DNA from: Lachnospiraceae bacterium
GTDB lineage: Bacteria > Bacillota > Clostridia > Lachnospirales > Lachnospiraceae
Direction of reading: 5' to 3'
Length of the DNA stretch: 64,000 nt
Assembly: GCA_902363665.1 (NCBI GenBank)
Contig: CABJAW010000005.1
Coordinates: 124,001 to 188,000 of the forward strand
This document shows, one piece after another, positions 36,918-45,853 of this stretch. Below the pieces are notes generated by a model that made no database searches, was not told where the DNA came from, and saw nothing but the letters and a program-made list of their open reading frames with translations. How positions within the stretch are numbered: position 1 is the stretch's first letter; each line of letters begins with the position of its first letter. A program made the position numbers and the translations under genes.

Positions 36918-38915
36918 ATGAAAAAGATAATTTTGGGTATGCTGCTTGCAGTCTGCATGATGGTGATCGTAATGCCGATGACGGTATATGCGAAGAGGTG
37001 GTGCGAGATTTGTAACAATTGGCAAGACACGACAGTGATCTGGAAATATGGCGATGAAGAGCATCATCTAGGATTTAGTACATGCAAAAAATGCGGCACT
37101 ACAGTGGAATCAGGGTGGGAGTACCATTCTGGCAGTGGAACAGCCACCTGTACCAGGGGAATTACCTGTGATGTATGCGGCAGTCAATATGGTGTTCTTG
37201 GCCACGACTACAAACTTATCAGTACCAGGCCTGCGACATGCATCCTTGCCGGCACCCGCATTTATCAGTGCAGCCGTTGCAGCGACTCTTATTCTGAACC
37301 CATTCCTGCACCAGGACACGATATGGAAGAGGTCGTGTATACCAAAGCTACCTGCACCAAAGAAGGTGTCAACGCTTATTTATGCAGGAATAACTGCGGT
37401 TATTTTTACACCGTGCGAATCGATGCCACAGGGCACGACTGGTACTCAAACTGGATTACGGATGAAAACAATCATTGGCATAAGTGCAATGTCTGCAACG
37501 AAAAAAAAGATGTTTCCGAGCACACTTGGGATAGCGGTTCGATCACCATTCCTGCAACCTGTACAACACCAGGGCTGAAAACATACACCTGTACTGTATG
37601 CTGCGACAGAGTGAAAACAGAAGTAATCGCAGCGCCGGGTCATGCACTTTGCTTACATGGTGAGCAGAAGCCGACCTGCACCACGGTTGGCTGGAATAAC
37701 TACTATACCTGCATGAACTGTGATTATACCACCTATCAGGAAATCGCAGCCACCGACCACAGCTGGAATACGGATTTTACGATTGATCAGCCAGCGACCT
37801 GCACAGAAGCAGGAAGTAAATCCATCCACTGCCGGAACTGTGATGCGGTAAAAGGTGCGACGGAGATTCCGGCCACCGGCCACAGCTTTGGCGAATGGCA
37901 GACCGTGACCGCCCCGACCTGCACGGAAAATGGAAGCGAGGAGCGGATCTGCTCCGTGTGCCAGACGAAAGAAAACCGGGAAATCAGTGCCATAAATCAT
38001 GACTGGGATGAAGGAACTGTGACGAAACCGGCAACGTGTACGGAAGAGGGGACAAAGACCTACATCTGTAAAAATGATGACACGCACAGTTATGAGGAAC
38101 CGATTCCGGCCACCGGCCACAGCTGGGATACGGATTTTACGATTGATCAGGCGGCGACCTGCACCGAAACAGGAAGCCAGTCCATCCATTGCCGGAACTG
38201 TGATGCGGTAAAAGATGCGACAGAGATTCCGGCCACCGGCCACAGCTGGGATACGGATTTTACGATTGATCAGGCGGCGACCTGCACCGAAACAGGAAGC
38301 CAGTCCATCCACTGCCAGAACTGTGATGCAGTAAAAGATGCGACAGAGATTCCGGCCACCGGCCACAGCTTTGATGAATGGCAGACCGTGACCGCGCCGA
38401 CCTGCACGGAAAATGGAAGCGAGGAGCGGATCTGCTCCGTGTGCCAGACGAAAGAAACGCGGGAAATCAGTGCCATAAATCATGACTGGGATGAAGGAAA
38501 AATCACCACCGAGCCAACGGTAGATCAGGTCGGCATCAAAACCTACACCTGTAAAAACTGCAACGAAACTAAAACGGAGGAAGTTCCAAAGCTGCCGGCC
38601 ACCGAGCCAGAGACAGAGCCAGCCACCGAGCCTGCAACGGAACCGGCTACCGAGCCTGCGACGGAGCCGGCCACCGAGCCAGAGACGGAACCGGCCACAG
38701 AGCCTGCAACGGAACCGGCTACCGAGCCCACTACGAAGAAGCCTAATGAAATTCCAGAGACGGAAGCAGCTCCAAAAACAGGGCAGCCTGCAAACTCCAC
38801 CACAACCGCTGCTCCGAAAACCGGGGACGATACCAATGTGACGCTGTGGATTTTCCTGGCGGTTCTCTCTGCTGGAAGTCTTGTGATTTTTGGAAAACGA
38901 AAAAAATATAGATAA
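36918..38915 (+). CDS. repeat-rich cell-surface protein with sortase signal
   Basis: 665 residues. A signal peptide (KKIILGMLLAVCMMVIV, PMTVYA) is followed by about 530 residues of Cys-rich modules of about 40 residues, each with a single Cys after a PATCTE-type start, a CxxC pair and an EIPATGHSW end. Such modules look like small knuckles held by metal or disulfides. Then comes a Pro-Thr-Glu stalk (TEPATEP repeats), APKTGDD as a variant LPxTG sorting motif, a hydrophobic helix and the basic tail GKRKKYR. It is therefore probably linked to peptidoglycan by sortase. GGAGG at 36906 sets the start. Function unknown; adhesion is a guess. Confidence 0.85.
   Translation: MKKIILGMLLAVCMMVIVMPMTVYAKRWCEICNNWQDTTVIWKYGDEEHHLGFSTCKKCGTTVESGWEYHSGSGTATCTRGITCDVCGSQYGVLGHDYKLISTRPATCILAGTRIYQCSRCSDSYSEPIPAPGHDMEEVVYTKATCTKEGVNAYLCRNNCGYFYTVRIDATGHDWYSNWITDENNHWHKCNVCNEKKDVSEHTWDSGSITIPATCTTPGLKTYTCTVCCDRVKTEVIAAPGHALCLHGEQKPTCTTVGWNNYYTCMNCDYTTYQEIAATDHSWNTDFTIDQPATCTEAGSKSIHCRNCDAVKGATEIPATGHSFGEWQTVTAPTCTENGSEERICSVCQTKENREISAINHDWDEGTVTKPATCTEEGTKTYICKNDDTHSYEEPIPATGHSWDTDFTIDQAATCTETGSQSIHCRNCDAVKDATEIPATGHSWDTDFTIDQAATCTETGSQSIHCQNCDAVKDATEIPATGHSFDEWQTVTAPTCTENGSEERICSVCQTKETREISAINHDWDEGKITTEPTVDQVGIKTYTCKNCNETKTEEVPKLPATEPETEPATEPATEPATEPATEPATEPETEPATEPATEPATEPTTKKPNEIPETEAAPKTGQPANSTTTAAPKTGDDTNVTLWIFLAVLSAGSLVIFGKRKKYR
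38121..38366 (+). repeat. 123-bp tandem repeat inside the surface-protein gene
   Basis: Two adjacent 123-bp (41-codon) units starting AGCTGGGATACGG are nearly identical, and a more diverged unit begins near 37761. Near-identity at DNA level points to recent duplication and a length-variable protein. Confidence 0.85.
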
Positions 38916-39021
38916 AAACTTCTGATATTCAGTGTTACATAATTGCGGCGCCCCCGATGCTTGCGTCGGGGAGTGATCAGGAATATCGTAAAACTGATTC
39001 GACAAAGAATGATAAAAAAAT

Positions 39022-39056
39022 CAGTACCACCGGCATAACCGGTGGTACTGGTTTTT
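39022..39056 (+). terminator. terminator of the surface-protein gene
   Basis: Perfect 12-bp stem CAGTACCACCGG/CCGGTGGTACTG with a 5-base loop and GTTTTT. Confidence 0.92.
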
Positions 39057-39114
39057 ACAATATGGCGAAATGAATATTCGCAATCAGACGAATCACTGTG
39101 AAGCAGTAATTTGT

Positions 39115-39678
39115 TTACTTTGCAGTTCTGGTTACAGTGAAATTGTACTGAGAAATTTTTGATTTTATCGGTGTTACGTATTTGCTTCTGAGGTAAACGG
39201 ACTGACCCTTGGTAAGACGCATCGAAAAGCTTCTGGTGAGCAGGAAATCAGTTGCCGTTACTTTTTTCGGTTTTGTATACATACCCTGTGTGGACAGGTG
39301 CAGTGCAGATGTTCTTCCGCCGGCGGTAGAAACAGTCTGTGTGCTGAGTTTGGTTACGTTGGAACGTTTTACCGGTCTCTGGACAAGCATGGAAGCATAG
39401 CCATAAGAAGTTTTGGATGACTTTTTGTAAGCATGCAGATTGCTGATGGTAAATTTGTAAACTCCGGAAGTCGGAGCAACGAAGCGGATGTAAGTGTCAT
39501 CCGTGCGGGCCGTTACCGCGTAGGCACCTGTTTTTTTCAGATTCGGAGCTTTTTTCCAGTTTGCGTTTGCTGTGGTACTTGTAGCTGCCTGTGCGGTCAG
39601 CTGTAATGGCTCTGCTACGAGGATGCATGCGGCAAGCATGAATGCAACGGCACAGAGCAGTTTCTTGATGCGTTTCAT
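39115..39678 (-). CDS. small secreted protein, function unknown
   Basis: 187 residues. The N-terminus MKRIKKLLCAVAFMLAACI continues as a hydrophobic core and ends near LTAQAA, a signal peptidase I type signal. The mature part (ARTDDTYIRFVAPTSGVYKFT, then SMRLTKGQSVYLRS) looks like an all-beta domain similar in style to bacterial pre-peptidase C-terminal domains, but I do not recognise a family with confidence. The start at 39678 follows GGGAGGAAAA; an upstream in-frame start has no ribosome site. It converges with the surface-protein gene and has its own TTGACT...TATCAT promoter. Confidence 0.75.
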   Translation of the reverse strand: MKRIKKLLCAVAFMLAACILVAEPLQLTAQAATSTTANANWKKAPNLKKTGAYAVTARTDDTYIRFVAPTSGVYKFTISNLHAYKKSSKTSYGYASMLVQRPVKRSNVTKLSTQTVSTAGGRTSALHLSTQGMYTKPKKVTATDFLLTRSFSMRLTKGQSVYLRSKYVTPIKSKISQYNFTVTRTAK

Positions 39679-39762
39679 AGATTTTTCCTCCCTGTTTTCT
39701 GTTTTGGATAATAGTTTCGCCGGAATACATCTTCCGCATGAAAAACTATTGCCATTTCTTTT

Positions 39763-39791
39763 ATGATACAAACCTGAATTAGAAAAGTCAA
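39763..39791 (-). promoter_or_regulatory. promoter of the small secreted protein gene
   Basis: On the minus strand: TTGACT (39791-39786), 17-bp spacer, TATCAT (39768-39763). Confidence 0.65.
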
Positions 39792-39802
39792 GAAAACGAT
39801 TC

Positions 39803-39811
39803 TGATATAAT
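39803..39811 (+). promoter_or_regulatory. extended -10 promoter before the methyltransferase operon
   Basis: TGATATAAT fits an extended -10 box (TGnTATAAT), with an AAAACGATT LacI-type site at 39793 just upstream. No good -35 box is seen. It lies 210 bp before the first gene, with a terminator in between. Confidence 0.5.
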
Positions 39812-39892
39812 AAAAAAAGAATAATACCATCAAAGACAGAAAAAGAGTCAGCGCAGCTATTCCAAAAAAGAATAGATAAGACTAAAAAAAGA

Positions 39893-39932
39893 AAGGCTGT
39901 ATAACCCCCCGGGTGGGTTGTACGGTTTTTTT
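39893..39932 (+). terminator. terminator within the leader of the methyltransferase operon
   Basis: GTATAACCC pairs with GGGTTGTAC around a short loop, then seven T. It sits between the putative promoter at 39803 and the operon. A weaker hairpin CTATTC/GAATAG lies just upstream (about 39877) and might be part of an attenuation switch. Confidence 0.75.
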
Positions 39933-39967
39933 CAATTTGATAAACTAACAACGATTGTAAAGCCTGT

Positions 39968-40009
39968 GAGCAAGTAGCGAAGCGGATTCGAATATCCGCT
40001 TTGACCTGA
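39968..40009 (+). repeat. intergenic palindrome family A, copy 2
   Basis: GAGCAAGTAGCGAAGCGGAT followed by ATCCGCTTTGACCTGA, with perfect AAGCGGAT/ATCCGCTT pairing. It ends right before the ribosome site of the next gene. Confidence 0.8.
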
Positions 40010-40021
40010 ATGGAGGATAAG

Positions 40022-40843
40022 ATGAAAAATAACACAGCAGAACAGACGACGATCCTGGAGGATCTGACCTCATACTGGACGGACCGGGCACACAGTTACA
40101 GTGCACAGAATCTGGCGGAAATGAATGACTGGAGAAGGCAGGCATGGAGAAAGCTGATTTTAAAGCATGCCCCTGAAAAAGAATGTCTGCGTATTCTGGA
40201 TGTCGGGACAGGACCTGGATTTTTTGCAATTAATCTGGCGCTGGCAGGTCATGAAGTCACGGCAGTCGATGTGACAGAGCATATGATATGGCATGCAAGG
40301 CAGAATGCAGAAAGCTATGGAGCAAATGTTACCTTTCTTGTGCAGAGGGGAGAATTCTTACCCTTTGAGGATGGAAGCTTTGATCTGATCGTCAGCCGCA
40401 ATGTAATCTGGAATCTGGAGTATCCGGAAGAAGCGCTGGCAGAATGGGCGCACGTGCTTGCACCGGGAGGGCGTATGGTCTATTTTGATGCAAACTGGTA
40501 TCTGTACCTGTATGATGAAGAACTTCGTGCAAAGAAAGAAGCAGCTGCGGCTGCTTTTCAGACCCGGCACAGTTCCTATCATTCGGCGAACAGTCTGTCA
40601 TCACAAAGAATCAGAGAACTGGAACAGACTGCTTATGCGCTTCCGCTTTCCAGTAAAAAACGGCCGGAATGGGACTGTGAGATACTGCGGAAGCTGGGAA
40701 TGGACGTGGTGCAGATCGTGGATGATATCGGACCTGGAGTGCAGGACCCGATAGAATGGGAGAGAGATGCGCCTGTTCATACGTTTATGGTCTGTGCGGA
40801 AAAATGTGCTTCGTCATATCCAAAAGAGAAGGTGGAAGCGTGA
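40022..40843 (+). CDS. class I SAM-dependent methyltransferase (first of a pair)
   Basis: 273 residues. SAM-binding motif I is ILDVGTGPGFFAINLA, motif II acidic residue in VTAVDVTEHMI, and the motif IV region is FDLIVSRNVIWNL. After the core comes VYFDANWYLYLYDEEL, a stretch shared (FDANW) with the second methyltransferase at the end of this operon. GGAGGA precedes ATG 40022. The stop overlaps an alternative GTG start of the next gene, so they form one operon with an ABC importer. The substrate is unknown; it may be the imported molecule or one needed for its capture. Confidence 0.85.
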   Translation: MKNNTAEQTTILEDLTSYWTDRAHSYSAQNLAEMNDWRRQAWRKLILKHAPEKECLRILDVGTGPGFFAINLALAGHEVTAVDVTEHMIWHARQNAESYGANVTFLVQRGEFLPFEDGSFDLIVSRNVIWNLEYPEEALAEWAHVLAPGGRMVYFDANWYLYLYDEELRAKKEAAAAAFQTRHSSYHSANSLSSQRIRELEQTAYALPLSSKKRPEWDCEILRKLGMDVVQIVDDIGPGVQDPIEWERDAPVHTFMVCAEKCASSYPKEKVEA

Positions 40844-40870
40844 GTGGACAGATTTCAGGAGGTGCTGCAT

Positions 40871-41854
40871 ATGAACAGGAATAAGATACAGGTGTATCTG
40901 GGGCGGCATGTGGTTTTTCGCTATGTGCTCCGAAGGCTGGTCTCTCTGATTCCGATTCTGCTGGGTGTGACACTTCTGACCTATGGGCTGATGTATATTT
41001 CACCACAGGATCCGGTGGAGATGATGCTTCAGGGACAGGGAACCGCTCCGAAGCCGGAGGTTGTTGAGGCGATGCGCCATCAGCTCGGGCTGGACCGGCC
41101 ATTCCTGATACAGTATCTGGACTGGCTGAAAAAATTTGTCTGCGGGGACATGGGCGTTTCCTATATAGATGGCGCAGCGGTGTCAGGAAAATTGCTGACA
41201 GCACTTCCAAATACATTGAAACTTACGGTGTTATCAGTGATTGTGACCGTTTTACTGTCAGTTCCACTTGGGATTTTTGCAGCAGTGAAAAAGGGAAAGG
41301 TAACGGATGCAGTGATTCGCTTTCTGAGCTTTATCGGAAACAGCCTCCCCAATTTTGTTGTATCGCTTTTGCTTTTGTATTTTTTTGCATTAAAGCTTGG
41401 CTGGTTTCCGATTTTATCTTCAGGATCCCCCATCAGTTTTGTACTTCCGACACTTGCGCTTGCAATTCCGATGACGGGAAAATATATCCGGCAGGTACGG
41501 GCTGCTGTTCTGGAGCAGCTTGGAAAAAGGTATGTGGATGGTGCAGTTTCCAGGGGACTGAAAAAACGGAAGATACTGTTTGGATATGTTCTGCAGAATG
41601 CGCTGGTTACTATTATTACACTGATGTCCATGTCAATTGGATCACTGCTTGGAGGAACTGCTGCGATTGAAATGCTGTTTGTTATGCCTGGAATGGGCTA
41701 TATGGTAACAAGCGCTGTAACATCCAGGGATTATCCGGTTATTCAGGGGTTTGTTGTCTGGATGAGCGTGATATATATTTTCATCAATCTTCTGACAGAT
41801 ATAGCCTATTATTATCTGGATCCGCGGATTGGTGCGGAAATGGAGGTGGATTGA
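40871..41854 (+). CDS. ABC transporter permease, NikB/DppB type
   Basis: 327 residues, six predicted helices. RRLVSLIPILLGVTLLTY at the N-terminus, then GLDRPFLIQYLDWLKK and the EAA-like loop YVDGAVSRGLKKRKILFGYV. AGGAGGTG at 40857 sets the start at 40871 rather than the overlapping GTG at 40844. Its stop overlaps the next start (TGATG). Confidence 0.92.
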   Translation: MNRNKIQVYLGRHVVFRYVLRRLVSLIPILLGVTLLTYGLMYISPQDPVEMMLQGQGTAPKPEVVEAMRHQLGLDRPFLIQYLDWLKKFVCGDMGVSYIDGAAVSGKLLTALPNTLKLTVLSVIVTVLLSVPLGIFAAVKKGKVTDAVIRFLSFIGNSLPNFVVSLLLLYFFALKLGWFPILSSGSPISFVLPTLALAIPMTGKYIRQVRAAVLEQLGKRYVDGAVSRGLKKRKILFGYVLQNALVTIITLMSMSIGSLLGGTAAIEMLFVMPGMGYMVTSAVTSRDYPVIQGFVVWMSVIYIFINLLTDIAYYYLDPRIGAEMEVD

Positions 41855-42675
41855 TGCGGACATCTGTTTATGCAAAACGAAAGATGCTGATATATCTGGC
41901 CGTTTTTATTGCTTTGTGCATATTCAGTCTGGTGGCAGGTTCGTTTGCACCGCATGATGCAGAACTTGTAAATCTGCTGGAGGCTAAAAAGGCGCCTGGC
42001 GGGGAATACCCGATGGGGACAGACTGGCTGGGAAGGTGCATCTTTTCACGTATCCTTTCAGGTGCATCCAGTTCCATTTTTGCATCCCTTGTGATTGTGG
42101 TGCTGTCTATGCTAGTCGGTTGTGCAACAGGACTGATCAGTGGATATGTTGGTGGCATCGTAGATGAGATTATGATGCGTGTTGTAGATGTGTTTCTTGC
42201 TTTTCCCGGGATCGTGCTGTCCATTGCAGTAGCCGGAATGCTGGGACCGGGACTGAGAAATGGTGTGCTGGCACTGGCAGCTACCGGCTGGACACAATAT
42301 GCAAGGCTGATTCGAAGCTATGTGCTGAGTATCCGTCAGGAGAATTTTGTAAAAGCGGCGAGACTGAATGGCCAGAGTGAGTGGTCGATTCTGATGCATC
42401 ATGTGTTCCCAAATGCAATCCGTCCGGTCGTTGTGACAGGAACCCTGCATTTAAGCGGGGCGATGCTCAGCATTTCAGGCCTGAGTTTTCTTGGGCTTGG
42501 ATCTTCCTCCGCAGAATGGGGAAGCATGCTTTCGGAGGGCCGCAGTCTGATGCAGCAATGTCCATGGATGGTACTGTATCCGGCGCTGGCTATTTTTTTT
42601 GTCACAATATTATTCAACCTTTTAGGAGACAGCGTGCGCGATGCTCTGGATCCGCAGGAAACGATGAAACTATAA
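41854..42675 (+). CDS. ABC transporter permease, NikC/DppC type
   Basis: 273 residues. The GTDWLGRCIFSRILSGASSS block and the EAA-like loop FVKAARLNGQSEWSILMHHVFPN are standard for this family. Unlike the DppC-type protein at 25753 it has no inserted region. ATG 41854 overlaps the previous stop by one base, with GGAGGTGG upstream. Confidence 0.92.
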   Translation: MRTSVYAKRKMLIYLAVFIALCIFSLVAGSFAPHDAELVNLLEAKKAPGGEYPMGTDWLGRCIFSRILSGASSSIFASLVIVVLSMLVGCATGLISGYVGGIVDEIMMRVVDVFLAFPGIVLSIAVAGMLGPGLRNGVLALAATGWTQYARLIRSYVLSIRQENFVKAARLNGQSEWSILMHHVFPNAIRPVVVTGTLHLSGAMLSISGLSFLGLGSSSAEWGSMLSEGRSLMQQCPWMVLYPALAIFFVTILFNLLGDSVRDALDPQETMKL

Positions 42676-42710
42676 ACAAATGAAAACACAAATGGAAAGG
42701 GAGAAGAAAA

Positions 42711-44246
42711 ATGAAGAAGATGAAAAGAATGGCTGCACTGATTCTGTCCTGTGCGCTGGCTGCAGTATGTCCGGTAATGGGAAGCCAGGCTGAGGAGGAT
42801 ACAAGAAAAGCTTTTGTATTTGGCGATTATGTAGGCGATGTGGATCCGGCATCAGGGGCTTATGCCTGGGTAGGAATGCGGATTGGTGTAATGGAGTCCC
42901 TGTTTAAACTTGATGACAGTATGACTGTGCAGAAAAATCTGGTCGATGACTATTCCGTTTCTGATGACGGGCTGGTATGGACGATTAAGCTGCGTGATAA
43001 TGTACAGTTTCAGAGCGGCAATCCAATGGATGCAGATGCGGTAAAGGCCTCACTGGAACGCACCTGTTCGATGCAGAGCAGGGCAGAAAGTGAATTAGAT
43101 ATTGCGTCCATGGAGGCAGATGGGAATGTGCTGACGATAACCACCAAAAAGCCCAATCCGGTTCTGCCAAACTGTCTTTGCGATCCGTATTCCGGAATTG
43201 TTGATGTAAAGAGCATTGGTGATGACGGAGATGCAACGGTTGGTACCGGACCGTTTAAACTTGTGGAATATGTAGAAAATGAGCGCATGGAACTGGATGC
43301 TTTTGATGATTACTGGGCAGGAAAGCCGGCAAGCAAGCATGTAACGATCCGATCTATCAGTGATCTGGACGCATCCAGTATGGCGCTGCAAAATAAAGAA
43401 CTGGATGCATGTTACGGACTTTCCTACGACGCAAGAGACCTTTTTGACGGGACACCTGGTTTTAAAATTTCACAGGCGGCAACATCCAGAGTTTACAAAG
43501 TCTATTTTAATCTGGAGCATGAATTTACTGGAGATCCGAACTTCCGTAAGGCAGTCGGCATGGCAATTGATAAATCAAGCTACGCACAGGTACTCGTGAA
43601 TGGTGCCGGTACGCCTGCAAAAACGAGTTTTCCGGAAGTGACGCCATTTGCAGAAAAAACAGATGTGTCGGCAGTACCGGACTTTGATATGGACGGAGCA
43701 AAGGCGCTTCTTGAGGAGAGCGGCTATATTGATACAGATGGGGATGGAATTCTGGAAAAGGATGGTCAGAAGGTATCAATTCAGATCATCACCTATGGCC
43801 GGACAGGACTGCCGCAGACGGGTCAGGCTCTGCAGTCCGCTTTGCAGCAGCTTGGCGTGGAGACATCTTTTGAGCAGCTTGACAGTACCGAAGACCGGGG
43901 ACGTGCCGGTACGTATGATCTGAGTGTCTATGCGGAGGTCACGCTGCCTACCGGAGATCCGTATTCTTATCTGATGAATAATTTTGGAACGGATGGAATA
44001 CAGAATTTCGGAAAATATTCCAACGCAGAAGTAGATGAGCTGCTGGATCAGCTTGCGATGGAATTTGACGTAGATAAAAGAAATGAACTGGCAGCACAGA
44101 TTGACGGAATCGTTCTGTCTGATAATTCAATCTGCAATATCTTTCATCTGAATATGTATATGGCCATGAAGGATACCGTGGTGGGACTGGATCAGTCTCC
44201 GGTAGATTATTATCATATTACTTATCAGACCTGTGTGGAGGAGTAA
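42711..44246 (+). CDS. NikA/DppA-type ABC substrate-binding protein
   Basis: Family 5 binding protein of 511 residues. The signal peptide is KKMKRMAALILSCALAAVCP followed by VMGSQAEED; cleavage at SQA looks like signal peptidase I, and AAVC is a poor lipobox. Core family blocks are WTIKLRDNVQFQSGNPMDAD and GTGPFKLVEYVENERMELD. Length and style are close to nickel or nickel-chelate binding proteins, though dipeptides or other chelates are equally possible. It sits between permease and ATPase genes. Confidence 0.9.
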   Translation: MKKMKRMAALILSCALAAVCPVMGSQAEEDTRKAFVFGDYVGDVDPASGAYAWVGMRIGVMESLFKLDDSMTVQKNLVDDYSVSDDGLVWTIKLRDNVQFQSGNPMDADAVKASLERTCSMQSRAESELDIASMEADGNVLTITTKKPNPVLPNCLCDPYSGIVDVKSIGDDGDATVGTGPFKLVEYVENERMELDAFDDYWAGKPASKHVTIRSISDLDASSMALQNKELDACYGLSYDARDLFDGTPGFKISQAATSRVYKVYFNLEHEFTGDPNFRKAVGMAIDKSSYAQVLVNGAGTPAKTSFPEVTPFAEKTDVSAVPDFDMDGAKALLEESGYIDTDGDGILEKDGQKVSIQIITYGRTGLPQTGQALQSALQQLGVETSFEQLDSTEDRGRAGTYDLSVYAEVTLPTGDPYSYLMNNFGTDGIQNFGKYSNAEVDELLDQLAMEFDVDKRNELAAQIDGIVLSDNSICNIFHLNMYMAMKDTVVGLDQSPVDYYHITYQTCVEE

Positions 44247-45832
44247 TGAAGGAAAAAGAAGCATTACTGGAAGTTCGGTCTTTGTGTGTCCGTTATCCGG
44301 GGAATGAAAAGGAAATTTTACATCAGGTAGATATGACTGTTTTACCTGGGACAATAACCTGCGTGATCGGAGAAAGCGGAAGCGGAAAAAGTACGTTGCT
44401 GCAGGCAATCTTACAGCTTCCGGGCAAGGTGGAGATCACGCAGGGAGAAATTACTTTTTGCGGACAGAATCTCCAGACGATGTCAGAAACAAAGCAGCGT
44501 GCAGTCCGTGGCAGCAGTATGGGGGTCGTGTTTCAGGAGCCTGGAGCGTCCCTGAATCCGATCCGCAGGATCGGGCGGCAGTTTTATGACGCGCTGCATG
44601 CACATGACAGAACGGTTACAAGGACTGAAGCCAGGAAAATGGCATTTGAAATTCTGCAGAGCATGCAGTTTGAGGATCCGGATCGGATTTTGAACTGCTG
44701 TCCGCTTCAGCTTTCCGGCGGCATGAATCAGCGGGTGGCCATTGCGCTTGCGATGGTACTGAAACCATCACTTTTGCTGGCTGATGAGCCGACCAGTGCA
44801 CTGGATGTAACGGTGCAGCTTCAGATTACAGAGGAGCTGCTTCAGATCAGGAAGCAGTATGGGACCTCTGTTTTGCTGATTACCCACAGTATGGGCGTTG
44901 CAGCGAAACTGGCGGATCAGATTGCAGTCATGCGTGACGGACAGATTGTGGAATATGGTTCGAAGGAACAGGTATTGTATCACCCATTACATTCTTATAC
45001 AAAGGAGCTGCTGAGGGCAGTACCGAAGCTGGAAGATTCTGCCGGAAAAAATTTTTCAAAAGAGAGCCGGCAGCCGATTCTTGAGGTGAAGCATGTGGAA
45101 AAAACCTTTCGGGAACCGGGAGGCAGGCGTTTTAAGGCGCTGGATGATCTGTCGCTGACCGTGTTCGAAGGGGAATGCGCAGGAATTGTTGGAGAAAGCG
45201 GATGCGGGAAATCGACGTTGGCGCACATCATAACACGGCTGGCAGCTCCGAACCATGGATCCGTCTGGTTCTGCGGGACAGAGCTGTCAGCCAAAAAGCA
45301 GCGTGAACTGCGCAGGACATACCGGGATATGAAAATGATTTTTCAGGAACCGCGCTCCTCGTTTGATCCACGGCTCACCATCGGAAAAAGTATCCGGGAT
45401 GCATTAAAGCCGGTCATGCCGAACAAAAAAGAACAGAGATTGGAAACAGAACGCCTGCTGGAGACAGCCGGGCTGAAGGGCAGCTATGCAGACATGTATC
45501 CGTGGCAGGTCAGCGTAGGGGAATGTCAGCGGGCAGCGATTGCCCGGGCGATCGCTCAAAATCCACGTTTTCTGATCTGTGATGAAGCGACCTCAGCATT
45601 AGATGTGTCGGTACAGGCACAGATTATGGAACTGCTGATCCGTATCAGAAAAGAAAAGAATCTTTCAATTCTCTTCATCTCACATGATCTTGCACTGGTA
45701 AGCAGCTTCTGTGATCGGATATATGTCCTGAACCACGGGAAAGTAGTGGAATCAGGGGAAACGGCACAGATTATCCATGCGCCGCAGCAGCCATATACAA
45801 AAAAGCTGATCGCCTCTTTATTGACAGTATAA
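44246..45832 (+). CDS. fused double ABC ATPase (DppD-DppF type)
   Basis: 528 residues with two ATPase domains in one chain (about 1-250 and 270-528), replacing the two separate subunits used by most Opp/Nik systems. Walker A: GESGSGKST and GESGCGKST. Walker [13 protein letters not shown] and FLICDEATSALD. The first signature is normal (LSGGMNQR); the second is changed to VSVGECQR. The start overlaps the previous stop (TAATG). Confidence 0.93.
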   Translation: MKEKEALLEVRSLCVRYPGNEKEILHQVDMTVLPGTITCVIGESGSGKSTLLQAILQLPGKVEITQGEITFCGQNLQTMSETKQRAVRGSSMGVVFQEPGASLNPIRRIGRQFYDALHAHDRTVTRTEARKMAFEILQSMQFEDPDRILNCCPLQLSGGMNQRVAIALAMVLKPSLLLADEPTSALDVTVQLQITEELLQIRKQYGTSVLLITHSMGVAAKLADQIAVMRDGQIVEYGSKEQVLYHPLHSYTKELLRAVPKLEDSAGKNFSKESRQPILEVKHVEKTFREPGGRRFKALDDLSLTVFEGECAGIVGESGCGKSTLAHIITRLAAPNHGSVWFCGTELSAKKQRELRRTYRDMKMIFQEPRSSFDPRLTIGKSIRDALKPVMPNKKEQRLETERLLETAGLKGSYADMYPWQVSVGECQRAAIARAIAQNPRFLICDEATSALDVSVQAQIMELLIRIRKEKNLSILFISHDLALVSSFCDRIYVLNHGKVVESGETAQIIHAPQQPYTKKLIASLLTV

Positions 45833-45853
45833 AAGACAGGAGGAATTTAACAC

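Noticed and set aside
36662..37015. 117-codon frame before the surface-protein gene
   Set aside because: It spans the 163-bp palindrome and overlaps the real gene out of frame; the resemblance between its two halves is explained by the inverted repeat.
38600..38735. Possible CRISPR or regulatory repeat in the TEPATEP stretch
   Set aside because: In-frame coding repeats of a cell-wall stalk.
37653..39005. 450-codon open frame antisense to the surface-protein gene
   Set aside because: It arises from repetitive codons in the sense gene; no ribosome site, and its translation mirrors the sense repeats.
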